From Agrostemma githago (taxonomy: Eukaryota; Streptophyta; Magnoliopsida; Caryophyllales; Caryophyllaceae), in contig OY288257.1 in NCBI GenBank assembly GCA_958450325.1, positions 10,931,873 through 10,995,872 on the forward strand: DNA of 64,000 bases, in the 5' to 3' direction. Below the pieces are notes generated by a model that worked only from the letters and a program-made list of their open reading frames with translations, had not been told where the DNA came from and did no database searches. Shown here piece by piece: positions 12,399 to 22,400 of this stretch. Numbering within the stretch: the stretch's first letter is position 1; each line of letters begins with the position of its first letter. Both the position numbers and the translations under genes were made by a program.

Positions 12399-12500
12399 AC
12401 GTTCATTCACAGGTTCATCAAAACCTTAAAAAAAAAAAACGCTCTCATCGATCATCACGTTCATTCATTCAATCAAATATGTGCTCGAAATTCCGTTATT

Positions 12501-12564
12501 ATGAATTCAATGATCGCGACATCTTCATTAACGGTTGATAAGCAATTCATCGAGTATAACAATG
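12501..12564 (+). pseudogene. MULE first exon (MNSMIATSS... type)
   Basis: The exon starts at ATG and encodes MNSMIATSSLTVDKQFIEYN plus one residue, ending at AATG|GTGAGT. Related exons occur at 32347-32284 (minus), 41945 (plus) and 45093-45030 (minus), with copies in the duplicated block. In the relative at 41625 this exon leads into a FAR1-like domain. Here the FAR1 exon is deleted. Confidence 0.5.
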
Positions 12565-12849
12565 GTGAGTTTCGATATTGCTTTCATGTTTTGCGTCATT
12601 TTTTATTCATTATCTTGATTAATTTGCGTCAATTTATGTTCATGTTTTGCGTTAATTTTCATGTTGATATTGTTTTCATGGTCGTGTCATTCATATTTTG
12701 CGTCAATTTTCATGTTGATATTGTTTTCATGGTCGTGTTATTCATCATAGATTCATATGCAAATCGTAAAACACACAAACGGTGAGTATATATGTTTTGT
12801 AATTTATACCGGAATCGCCATGGAAGTCATTAAGATGCTACTCAATTAT

Positions 12850-13480
12850 CAATGTTTACGTTTACAATATATTGAGTTATTGTAGTTCATATACTGCGTT
12901 ACTTTAGTGTAGAGCATCTGTTACTTTAATGTCTACCATCTGTTACTTTATATGTCGTGTTACTTTAATACACTCCAGTTGTTACTTTAGTGTTTTTCAT
13001 CTGTTATTGTAGTGCATTGTAGTGTCCTAAGAATTTAGGAAACTGCCATATTAAAAAAATAATAAAAAAAGAATATTGTTTCCTATAATAAAGGGACGTG
13101 ATTGCCACCAAAATAGGAAACAATATCAAAGAGTAACGCCATATAAAAAAAGAAAAAAAAATACTACTCCTACTTCCTATAATTATGGGACATGATGACT
13201 TCAAAATAGAAAACAATATCAAAGAGTAAGATACTGCGTCATACTATCATTTTTTATCATTATATGAATTTTTTACACTAACTTATATCTGGTGTTATTT
13301 TAATGAACATTATCTGTTACTTTAATTCATACTATCTGTTACTTTAATGTCTGACCTCTGTTACTTTATACCTGGTGTATAAGCATACTCAGTTAATTTA
13401 ATTCAATGTTACTTCAATGCACTTCATCTGTTACTTTAACTCTTGTTATCTGTTACTTTAATCCACATGAATGATGTAGG
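12850..13480. repeat. Array of GTTACTTTAA-like motifs
   Basis: The 10-bp word GTTACTTTAA or GTTACTTTAG and one-base variants recur at about 20-35 bp spacing, often after CATCT. Two copies of an AAGGGACGTGAT/AACAATATCAAAGAGTAA segment are embedded at 13070-13230. The motif also fills the 3' parts of the related MULEs. Confidence 0.75.
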
Positions 13481-13494
13481 GATGTGGGTGAGAG

Positions 13495-13602
13495 TTTCCT
13501 CTATTGTGCGGTGGTGAGATTAAATCAAAGCTTCTGAGATGATGATGAAGAAGATGAAAAAGAAGATGACGGAGAGAACGAGAAGGATGAAGAAGAAGCA
13601 TA
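13495..13602 (+). pseudogene. MULE acidic last exon
   Basis: A run of GAT/GAA codons ends in TAA. The equivalent in the inverted element (minus strand near 31,030) reads SDDEDDEEEEDEEDEE.. before the stop. This copy has frame damage. Confidence 0.35.
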
Positions 13603-14822
13603 ATTATAAGTAGGACATTATGAGTAACAATTGTGAAACATTGGAATTGTAATGGAGTTGATTTAGTTGGAATCTTGTACCACTTTTGTTTTGGAGTATC
13701 TTAATAAAAACAAACATTGTTCTTTTTGTTAATTGGAACTCCTGTTTTTGCAAGAGACTACTATGCAACGTAACTGAATTTTATGAGTTAAAGTAACACA
13801 GTTCATGAATTAAAGTAACACATTGTATGAGTTAGAGTAACATTTTTTGCAAGAGACTATGTGTGGACATGACGTAGGTCCACCCCGACGCGGCGAAGCG
13901 CGGGTTTGGGTAGGCGAATGAATCTCGTGGTAAGATTGTTCTCGGGTTCGAAATTTAAGTCAAAATGAAGTCGCCACCGAATTTTGTGGTTATTCGGAAC
14001 CATACGAGCCCACTCTATGTCGTCATGGGCTTTACACAAAGTAAGCCCACTCCGATTTCAGAGTTCATGGGGCTCGTCCCTTTGCATTGCGATACCGATA
14101 CCATCTATACCGGTAATCGTGTAAAGAATGACTCTCGTTCGCCAAGGGTTTCGGACATCCGGAAACCAAAGGTTCTGAGTAAGGGGTGAGGGTACGTGTT
14201 GGGAAGCCCACTAAGGACACCCAACCCCGCCCGCACATGGCGGCCTTTACTAAGACATCGTTCGTGTTCATGATACGCGCGCTAGTAAAATAATGAAATG
14301 ATATGCAAACATCGTTTTGTCTAAACATGCGAATTTTGCGTTAACTACGTCATTTAATGCATCTAGTTATGGTCGAGTTGAGTTAGCATGCGAGGTTCAT
14401 TTATAAAGCGTAAAAGAAAATAATAAATAAAGCTCGAAAAAGAAGTAAAAAGCGTACAAGCTACACGGGCGGAAATACAACCCGGACTTCACAATACGAC
14501 ATAAACGTAAAACAAAGACAAAAACGAACTCATATGTAAACTAGACCGCGAGATTATGTAGATGGACCACCCCGCTTAAATACGTATTATGTTACGTATT
14601 AAGCGAAGGACGGAAATATGAGATTGTGGCGTATTGCTAGCCTAGTCTCACATTCCGTAGTCTTGTCCCGACTTATCACGTAAAAGTGGTCAAAGTCGTT
14701 CTACGTGTCGTGACATGTGTAACGTTTTGAAAAATGATGAAGGGTCAGTCAATGGTCTAAAGTCGACAAGAACGGGGCTCGGAATATGTGTCCAAGCCCT
14801 CGGGTTTCTGAGTTGCCAGACC

Positions 14823-15010
14823 CACTCGACCGAGTCATTGATTGACTCGACCGAGTGCGCCATTAACATGGCTACTGCCCGTATTTTAGGGGGTTACTCG
14901 ATCGAGTGCTTTATGGCACTCGGTCGAGTGCGTCATTAATGGGGCTACTGCCCTATTTTTGGGGTGCAACTCGATCGAGTGGCTCATGGCACTCGATCGA
15001 GTGCCCCCTG
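14823..15010. repeat. 72-bp repeat x3 with paired palindromes (LTR R/U5)
   Basis: CACTCGATCGAGTG or one/two-base variants occur in pairs starting at 14823/14844, 14895/14917 and 14968/14990. The pairs repeat every 72-73 bp, and GGCTACTGCCC(G/T)ATTTT lies between them. The right LTR has the same array at 28023-28203. Confidence 0.9.
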
Positions 15011-15912
15011 TACGAGTGATGTTTTGCTCGATTTTATGACTTGAAATCGATGGTCGGCCGAGTCAAATACAAATATCGCATGATTTGTATTCGACTCGGC
15101 CTCCGGTACTATAATCGTGTAAGAACGATTATAATACCGTCACCGGAGGTTTTATGAAAACGTTTGTGTTAGATTATGAAACTTTGAATTAGTAACGAGA
15201 TGCATCCCTCTACGTCACGACATTGAAACTAACCCTTTCGGGTTACGTGATGTCGGTATTCGTGTCAACGGGTCTCGAACCAATTATGGAAATGGAATTA
15301 AATCGTTCAACTACAACGAGTCACGATCGCGTCACGCCCTTGAGTACATTGGGGCGGGGCTCCTCGAAAGGGCTCCACCTCCGTCGTTGCTCGTAAAGGG
15401 ATTAGACGGACCAAAAGGTGTTCATTGTAGTTCAACGTTTTAAAACTGTTTTTTTGATATTAATGTTATGTATATACGGTATTATTGATAATGTTAGTAA
15501 TAAAATAAAAATGATGCAAAAATTATGAAAAGTGTTAGTGTAAAAGTTAGTGTTAGTGCACGTGTTACTACGATACAACAATATAAAAATGTGCATAAAA
15601 AAACGATATTAAAAAGAGACTAGAAAGGAGTTTGGAACACCCTCAACGTACATGCTAGTATTGGCCTCGGAAACGGACTCGTGAACAGCGACAAAGCTTA
15701 GGAGTATCGAGGAATGCGCGCGAGTTATGGTGTGTAGGTGTGTGTATGTGTATGTGTGTGTCAATTTCCGAGGTATAGAGGCTCGGAAATGGTGTGTTTT
15801 GCTTAGGGTTTGTAGTATAGGTATGTAGGGTTGTAGTAGGGCAAAGGTGGCTGAAAAGTGTAGGGTTAAAGGTTGAAAAAAAAAGAGTGAAATGCATGGG
15901 GGTGTCGTGGGG

Positions 15913-15920
15913 TATTTATA
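15913..15920 (-). promoter_or_regulatory. LTR TATA box (left LTR)
   Basis: CCTATAAATACCCC reads on the minus strand about 520 bp into U3. A C-rich start region follows. Confidence 0.7.
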
Positions 15921-15943
15921 GGCATTACCCCACGACATAAGGG

Positions 15944-16053
15944 CACTCGATCGAGTGGCCCTAGTGCACTCGATCGAGTGCCTACACAAATGGGCCTTAT
16001 CCGGGTAAAAAGGCTCCACTCGATCGAGTGAGGTCAATCCACTCGATCGAGTG
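15944..16053. promoter_or_regulatory. Four perfect 14-bp palindromes upstream of the LTR TATA box
   Basis: CACTCGATCGAGTG occurs at 15944, 15967, 16017 and 16040, spaced 23, 50 and 23 bp and starting about 24 bp upstream of the TATA box on the coding strand. The same four, same spacing, are at 29139-29248. The position suggests enhancer or operator sites for a dimeric factor (inference). Confidence 0.75.
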
Positions 16054-16439
16054 GGTCAAGGCGGGTGAGATAAATAAGGAAGGTTGACTTTTGAAGATTT
16101 GGTAGCTTTTTTGAATTTGATTCTTTGCGCCAAATGAACTTGGCTGATTTTGTGAGACGGTTTTGCCTTTGACCGGGTTTTGACCCGGTCGGAAAAAGAC
16201 GGGAAATATTTTTGGTGTCGGTTTTGGCCCAAATTAGTCTTATTTGACTCGGAACGATCCGCTGGGCCTGAATTTGAGGTCTGTTTTGTGAGATTTTTAC
16301 TCCGCTAAAAGTCCATGTCGGATATTATGAATTTCGAGTCCAAGTCCGAGTATACTAGTCACGTTGACGTCCAATCATCATCGGGTGTTTTTTCGGAGAC
16401 TACCATAGACACGTGGCAGTCAAAATGCGGGTGTCTACA

Positions 16440-16453
16440 GAGCCCCCACTCTG
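16440..16453 (-). promoter_or_regulatory. Polypurine tract next to the 3' LTR
   Basis: The minus strand reads CAGAGTGGGGGCTC directly before TGTAGACACC, the LTR start. The G-rich run at this position fits the plus-strand priming site of Tat elements. Confidence 0.65.
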
Positions 16454-17128
16454 ACTGAGGCTTGGACAAGGCGAAAGTCAGAGTAGCTACCAGGCCAATC
16501 GCAGATTACGACCTGGCAGCCTTCCGGTCGGGTCGTTTATAGTCCAGTAGACTCGCGTGAAAGGGCTCGCCAGCCATAAGATAGAAATCGTACCTGTGCC
16601 AGACACATGTCCTGGGGCGTACTTGCATGTGGAGAATGCCGCCTCGGGCGTTCCGATGGGGAAATATGTGAGCTTGTACGAGCTTGCTTTCGAAGCCTTG
16701 AACCGTACTTGAGCTGAAAAATGCTCCGTGGGGAGTGAAGGTTGCTTCTTTCGGGGAGTTGGTGTACCCGTATGCCGACACATCATATCTTGGATGTAGC
16801 ATACTGGGAAAAAGCTAACTCCGTTGGGGAATTTTGGATAGTTCCGCGGGGACTTGCCTCTGAAGTCTGGAGTGTACCTGTATGCTGACACATAACAACT
16901 CGCATGTAACATGTAGGTAAAATGTTGACTCTCGCTGGGGAGAAAAAAGATTGAAAATTTTGGAAAGACAAAAATTTTGACGCAAAGAAATTTTTAGAAA
17001 AACTTAGGAAAGCTCGGGACAGCTTGATTCCTATTCTGGGTTCAAGTTTTGAAATCAGGCCTGCGCGCGCATAGGGCCCAGTTGGATGAGGAGGCAGTAG
17101 CAGTTAGGTTTCTGTTAGGTTTCTCCAT
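16454..17128. other. Spacer between polypurine tract and antisense gene
   Basis: I see no gene. Three imperfect repeats containing GTACC(T/C)GTATGC(C/T)GACACAT lie at about 16591, 16765 and 16874. The open frames on the minus strand (16487-16971) overlap each other across these repeats and have no domain. Confidence 0.5.
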
Positions 17129-17136
17129 TATAAATA
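17129..17136 (+). promoter_or_regulatory. TATA box of the antisense gene
   Basis: TATAAATA lies 99-106 bp upstream of the ATG at 17235 and is followed at about 30 bp by a CA/CT-rich start region. This suggests the plus-strand gene has its own promoter rather than being read from an LTR. Confidence 0.55.
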
Positions 17137-17234
17137 TGGGAGATCCCTGCTTCAGTTTCTGCATCACAACTCAAGTTCTCCTTCTCCCTTCTCAAAATCT
17201 TGTAGACTTTCGAGAAAATTTAGAAATTTTCATC

Positions 17235-17887
17235 ATGGGCATCAACCATTTGACCGCCATGCTGCTCGCCTGGTCCCAATACTTCCGGGACGAGGATAAG
17301 GTTTGGCTGACCCAGATGGGGATAGTCAATTTATTCCCTTTTCAGCGTCTGGTGGTCGACTCGCACTTCCTGGATGCCTGCTTGTCGCTCTGGGATACTA
17401 CCCGTCACGTATTCGTGTTCCCGCGGGGAGAGATATGCCCTTTGCCCGAGGAGATTACTGCTATTGGTGGTTGGAGCCTTACTGCCCAGCCAGCTATCCC
17501 TCCGTTCTACCCGGATCCAAGGAGGCGGTTAAGGGAGTTTTTGGGTCTGTCTCATGCTGAGACGAACCGAATGGTGCAGGGAGATAACGTCTCCCTATTC
17601 GACCTTGCCGATAAGTTCATGAACCCTCGAGATGTAAGGGCTACCCCTGCTCATAGGCGTAGGGCATTTGCCATTTGCATGCTGCACTGCTACGTGTTCG
17701 AAGGGCTGATGGACCTTGACTTGTGCATGGGTCAGATCAGGCTGATCGGAGTGGTTGACCAGATGGAGACTGGTCATAGCCCTGCTTGGCTGGCCACTGG
17801 GGAGATTATTACGGGTCTGGACGCTAGACGGCTCGACCCAACTCGACCGCTGACGGGGAGTACCCGTTTTCTTCAAGTATGCACCTC

Positions 17888-17919
<32 letters not shown>

Positions 17920-19016
17920 CACGTTCGCGCGAATTTTCCGATTCACGTAAGTCACTCGATCGAGTGGACCTGTCACTCGACCGAGTGACACTCGTACGGT
18001 GCTACTGTCTGTTTTTGATAGGCTTACTCGATCGAGTCAGCTTTTGCACTCGATCGAGTGGGCTGTAGCGAATTGCTCCGTTGCTTATTAAGCTTGTATA
18101 TGCTTTTCAGATATGGCTGTCGGAGCGGTTATCGATCATAGAGACCCCTCCAAGCATTCCCAATTACCGGAGCAGTCAAATTAGCTCCCGAAGACGGAAG
18201 ATAAGCTCGAGTCATCGAATTGATCGAGCTTACTGGGACGAGGAACTGGCATTCCACGGGGGTCCTTTGATCAGGTGGACCGTTGCTTGGTGGTTTCTTT
18301 CGAAGCTAACTGGATTGGCCAAGAGGGACCAAGCCCGATATCTGACGATCTTGTCCCTAGACTGGACGGTTCATATTTACCCGGACCGCCTCCTAAGGCA
18401 GTTCGGTTCATCTCAGCGCATCCCTGAGAAGGAAGCCATTATTAGCGTCCCGCTCCAATTGACGGACGCTATGTGCGACACTTGGTTGCAACGATGGTTC
18501 ACTCGTCCCACATGGACGATACCTAGCCCTTGCCAATCCGCTTGGGTATCACGGGCTTACCAGAAGTGGACTTCTGAAGAGTCCGAGGAGGCTCGCAAGG
18601 CCTTAAGACTTGATGAAGCCATCGAATTGGTGCAGCGCGAGTCGGCGAAGGATAACAGAGAGCTCTTTGCCGGGGAAAACACTCCTGGAGCTAAAGTCCG
18701 GGAAGAATCGGGTCATAAGTCACATACTAAGACTCGATCTAAAGAAGTCGGTTCTAGCAGTACTCGGGGGCAGACCGACTTAGAGCGACGACTTGGGCCA
18801 AGGCTGGCGGCCCGGGACCGACTAGGCCCGCGCGACCGGCTCCCCGAGCCCGTTAGGGCCCGACTTGGGCCTATCGAGGTGATGGAGGATTCGGGCTCAC
18901 ACAATCGAGCCCGAGCTAGAGAAGTTCCCGTAGTGATTAGGGAGCGTTCTCCTCCGCGTCGTCGTCAGTGGACGGCTAGGGATGCTAAAGACAAGGGGAA
19001 GGGCAAGATGCCCTGA
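17235..19016 (+). CDS. Plant mobile domain (PMD) protein carried antisense in the gypsy element
   Basis: Two exons, 17235-17876 and 18111-19016, join in frame (CAA|GTATGC..TTTTCAG|ATATGG) to give 515 aa. The start is the ATG after the TATA box; the frame is open further 5' but that stretch looks like leader. Residues about 1-214 include FVFPRGEICPLPEEI, and after the junction come WWFLSKLTGL and LLRQFGSSQRIPEKEA, which match the aminotransferase-like plant mobile domain. The last 120 residues are basic and Arg/Ser-rich with no domain, possibly nucleic-acid binding. The 234-bp intron holds a T-run and palindromic repeats shared with the LTR. The gene converges on gag-pol with a 386-bp spacer. 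PMD genes occur in Tat elements and in host MAIN/MAIL genes; their molecular role in elements is unknown to me. The reading frame is intact. Confidence 0.75.
17953..18060. repeat. LTR-type 72-bp palindrome repeat inside the PMD intron
   Basis: Palindromes start at 17953/17974 and 18025/18047. Pair spacing is 21-22 bp and the period is 72 bp, as in the LTR array. The linker GCTACTGTCTGTTTTTG also matches the LTR linker. Confidence 0.88.
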
Positions 19017-19402
19017 AGGCCGAGTCTTTTAGCTTTATTATTATTTAAATATTATTATTGTTTTTGTGTGATTTTTTGTATTTTTTGAATTCCTGCACTT
19101 TGTAATTTCCCGAGTTTATCGGGATTTTTTTTTTTTGAATTAATAAAAGAAGCTTATTATTAAACCGCTCCTGTCTTTTCTTGATTGCATTGGTTGTACC
19201 CTTTTGAGGGGTTGCCTACGTATCTGCGATTAGCAGAATCAAACCAAACGTAGTTCAGGCTTAGGAAATTTGCAATCTCGAATTACACCAAGACTATTGG
19301 TTCAAGATGTTTATGACAGTAGAATAAGTAATTCTAGCTCATTGACTTGCTTTTTGTAAAAAAATGATTTTAATAAAATTTGCTAATGACATTGAGAAAT
19401 GG
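19017..19402. other. Convergent spacer between PMD gene and gag-pol
   Basis: It holds the PMD 3' UTR with an AATAAA-type signal near 19140 (GAATTAATAAAAG). No ORF is supported. Gag-pol arrives from the other side, ending at 19403. Confidence 0.6.
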
Positions 19403-22400
19403 CTAAGGGTAGTAACGCTTCAGCTGGTCCAGGTTGGTTGGGTTGACAAACTCGTTCCCGTCCAGGTCCGTCAACATCACTGCTCCCCCCGATAGGATTT
19501 TCTTCACCAGGTATGGCCCAGCCCAATTGGGTTTGAATTTTCCCCTTGGGTCAACCGGTAGTAGAGCCCGAATAGACTTAAGGACTAGATCGCCCTCCCT
19601 GATGTGTCTGGGCCTTACTCTCTTGTTGAAGGCCCGTTGGATCCTCTTCTGGTAGATTTGGATATTATTGAGGGCACGAGACCGTCGTTCGTCTAGTAAA
19701 ACCAGTGAGTCATATCGTGCTCGAACCCAGTCAGCTTCGGGTACTTGACTTTCTAACAGAATTCTGAGGGACGGTACCTCCAGCTCGACTGGTTGGACTG
19801 CCTCCATCCCGTAGGTTAAGTAATATGGCATCGCCCCGGTTGCGGTGCGAATTGACGTTCGATATCCCCATAGGGCAAAAGGTATTTTGTCGGGCCAGTC
19901 CCGGTAATTGTCAGCCATCTTTTTGAGTATGGTGACAATTGTTTTATTAGCCGCCTCTACTGCTCCATTTGTTTGGGGACGGTAAGGCGAGGAAGTATGC
20001 CTTTGGATTTTATATTTGGTCAGTAGGGCCGCAGTCTCGGCTTGAAAATGAGTCCCGTGATCACTGATAAATTCAGCGGGAATCCCATATCGACATATTA
20101 TCTTGTTTTGAATAAACTTGGCGACATGCTTGGCAGTGAGAATGCGATATGATTCAGCTTCGACCCATTTGGTGAAGTAGTCGATAGCTACCAAAACGAA
20201 GCAATGCCCACCGGTACCCGAGGGATTTATTTTCCCGATTATGTCGATACCCCACGTTGAGAACGGCCAGGGTGACGTCATGGTATAGAGTAGTGATGAC
20301 GGCATATGTTGTACATTGCCAAAGATTTGACAGTTATGACAATGTTTGACATACGACCGGCAATCGGCTTCCATGGTATTCCAGTAATAACCTAGCCTCA
20401 TAATTTTCCGGACCAGCATGTGGGGATTCATATGTGGGCCGTTTTCACCGTCATGTACTTCGGCCATAACCTTTTCAGCCTTGTATTTGTCAACACAAAG
20501 GAGAAGAGCCCCCTGTGCCGTCTTTTTATACAGTTGTCCGTCGTCGGTGCGGATGAACTGGGTGGCTAGCCTCCGTAAGGCTTTCTTGGCTCGACCTTCC
20601 GTCCCGGGAGGATATTCTCCGTTCGTTAGGTACGTTAACACGGCTTGGTACCACGGGTCGGGATCGGTTAACTCAATGTCTTCGATGTCGCAGATGTATG
20701 CTGGCTCGGACCGTCGTTCGACGCAAATCGGCATACTAGTCACGTGGTCGGGAATATTCAGTAAAGATGCCAATTTTGAGAGTGCATCTGCGAACTGATT
20801 TTCTTCCCGGGGCAGATATATGTATTCTACCTTTTGGAATTGTTTCTCGAGATCCCGTACTCGTGCCTGGTAGGCCACGAGATTAGCATTTCGAGTTTTC
20901 CATTTTTGAAGTGCTTGGTTAATAACCAAGGATGAATCACCATGTACCCGGAGATTTGTGATCCCCAGATTGGCGGCGGCTTGTAGCCCGTAAATGCATG
21001 CTTCATACTCTGCTGCATTATTAGTAACATCAAAGTCCAGTTTGATGGAGACGGGAGTATGTTCCCCTTTTGGTGAAATCAGGAGGATCCCGACTCCGAA
21101 CCCTCGAAAATTAGATGCACCATCGAAGTATAAATCCCAAGTTTCAGCATCAGTATGGAAAATATCTTCGTCTGGGAAGGACCAAGTGTCGATGTGTCCT
21201 TCTTCGATTATCGGGCTATCGGCGAGAAATTCAGCTACTACTCGACCTTTAATAGCCTTTAACGGTACAAACTTTAAGTCGAACTCTGCCAACATTAGAG
21301 TCCATCTAGAGATTCGGCCGTTGAGAACGGGCTTTTCGAAGATGTATTTGATCGGGTCCATCTTGGATAGCACATGGACCTCGTAACTGAGCATATAATG
21401 TCGGAGTTTCTTGGTGGCCCAGACTAGAGCCAAACACGTCTTTTCGAGCATGGTATATTTGCACTCATACTCTAAAAACTTTTTGCTGATGTAGTAAATG
21501 GCTCTTTCTTCGGAGTCAACTGTCTGAGCCAGCATAGCCCCCATGGCTGTCTCGGTCGTCGTTAGGTATAATGACAGAGGCAAACCGGGTTGAGGTGGCA
21601 TTAAGACTGGCGGTGCAGACAGAATTTCTTTGATTTTGTCGAAAGCAGTTTGGCACTTGTCATCCCATAGTACCCGTTCTCCCACTTTCAGTTTCTTGAA
21701 AATTGGTTCGCACACCATGGTTAACTTGGAAATGAACCGACTGATGTACTGGACTTTCCCGAGGAATCCCCTTATCTCTTTTTCGGTTTTAGGAGGTTGC
21801 ATCTCGGTAATGGCTTTGATTTTAGTTGGATCGACTTCGATACCTCGTTGGCTAACGATATGACCCAGTAATTTGCCTGATGTTACCCCGAAACTGCACT
21901 TTTGAGGGTTTAACCTCATGTTGTATCTGCGCAATCGGGTGAAGAATTTTCTTAGGGCGGTGATGTGACCGTCCCGTTCTTTGGATTTGACGATCATGTC
22001 GTCTACATACACTTCTACCTCTTTATGCATCATGTCGTGTAATAAAGTGGTAGCAGTTCTTTGATATGTGGCCCCGGCATTAATGAGACCGAAAGGCATG
22101 ACGGTATAGCAGTAAGTACCCCAAGGTGTGGTGAAGGTAGTCTTACTCATGTCTTCTTCCGCCATCTTGATTTGATTATACACGGCATACCCGTCCATGA
22201 ATGATAGAAGGGCATGATCGGCCGTGTTATCCACCAGTATGTCGATGTGTGGTAACGGAAAATCATCTTTCGGGCTCGCCTTGTTAAGATCCCGAAAATC
22301 TACACATACCCGCACCTTACCGTCCTTTTTAGGAACCGGCACGATGTTTGCCACCCAGTCCGGATACTCGGACACTTGTATGAAGCCGGCTTTGAATTGT

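Larger units (their letters stand above)
13862..16439 (-). repeat. Gypsy LTR (left; 3' LTR of the element)
   Basis: On the plus strand it runs from TGTGGACATG to GTGTCTACA. On the coding strand U3 is the right-hand part, with TATAAATA at 15920-15913, and R/U5 runs to 13862. The short open frames at 15609-16037 are shadows of the transcribed leader. Confidence 0.92.

Noticed and set aside
15609..16037. 142-aa and 80-aa ORFs in the LTR
   Set aside because: They lie in the LTR promoter and leader and overlap each other, with no domain.
20418..20798. 126-aa plus-strand ORF, and others antisense to gag-pol (20994, 22224, 24113, 25578)
   Set aside because: Shadows of the long gag-pol frame on the other strand.
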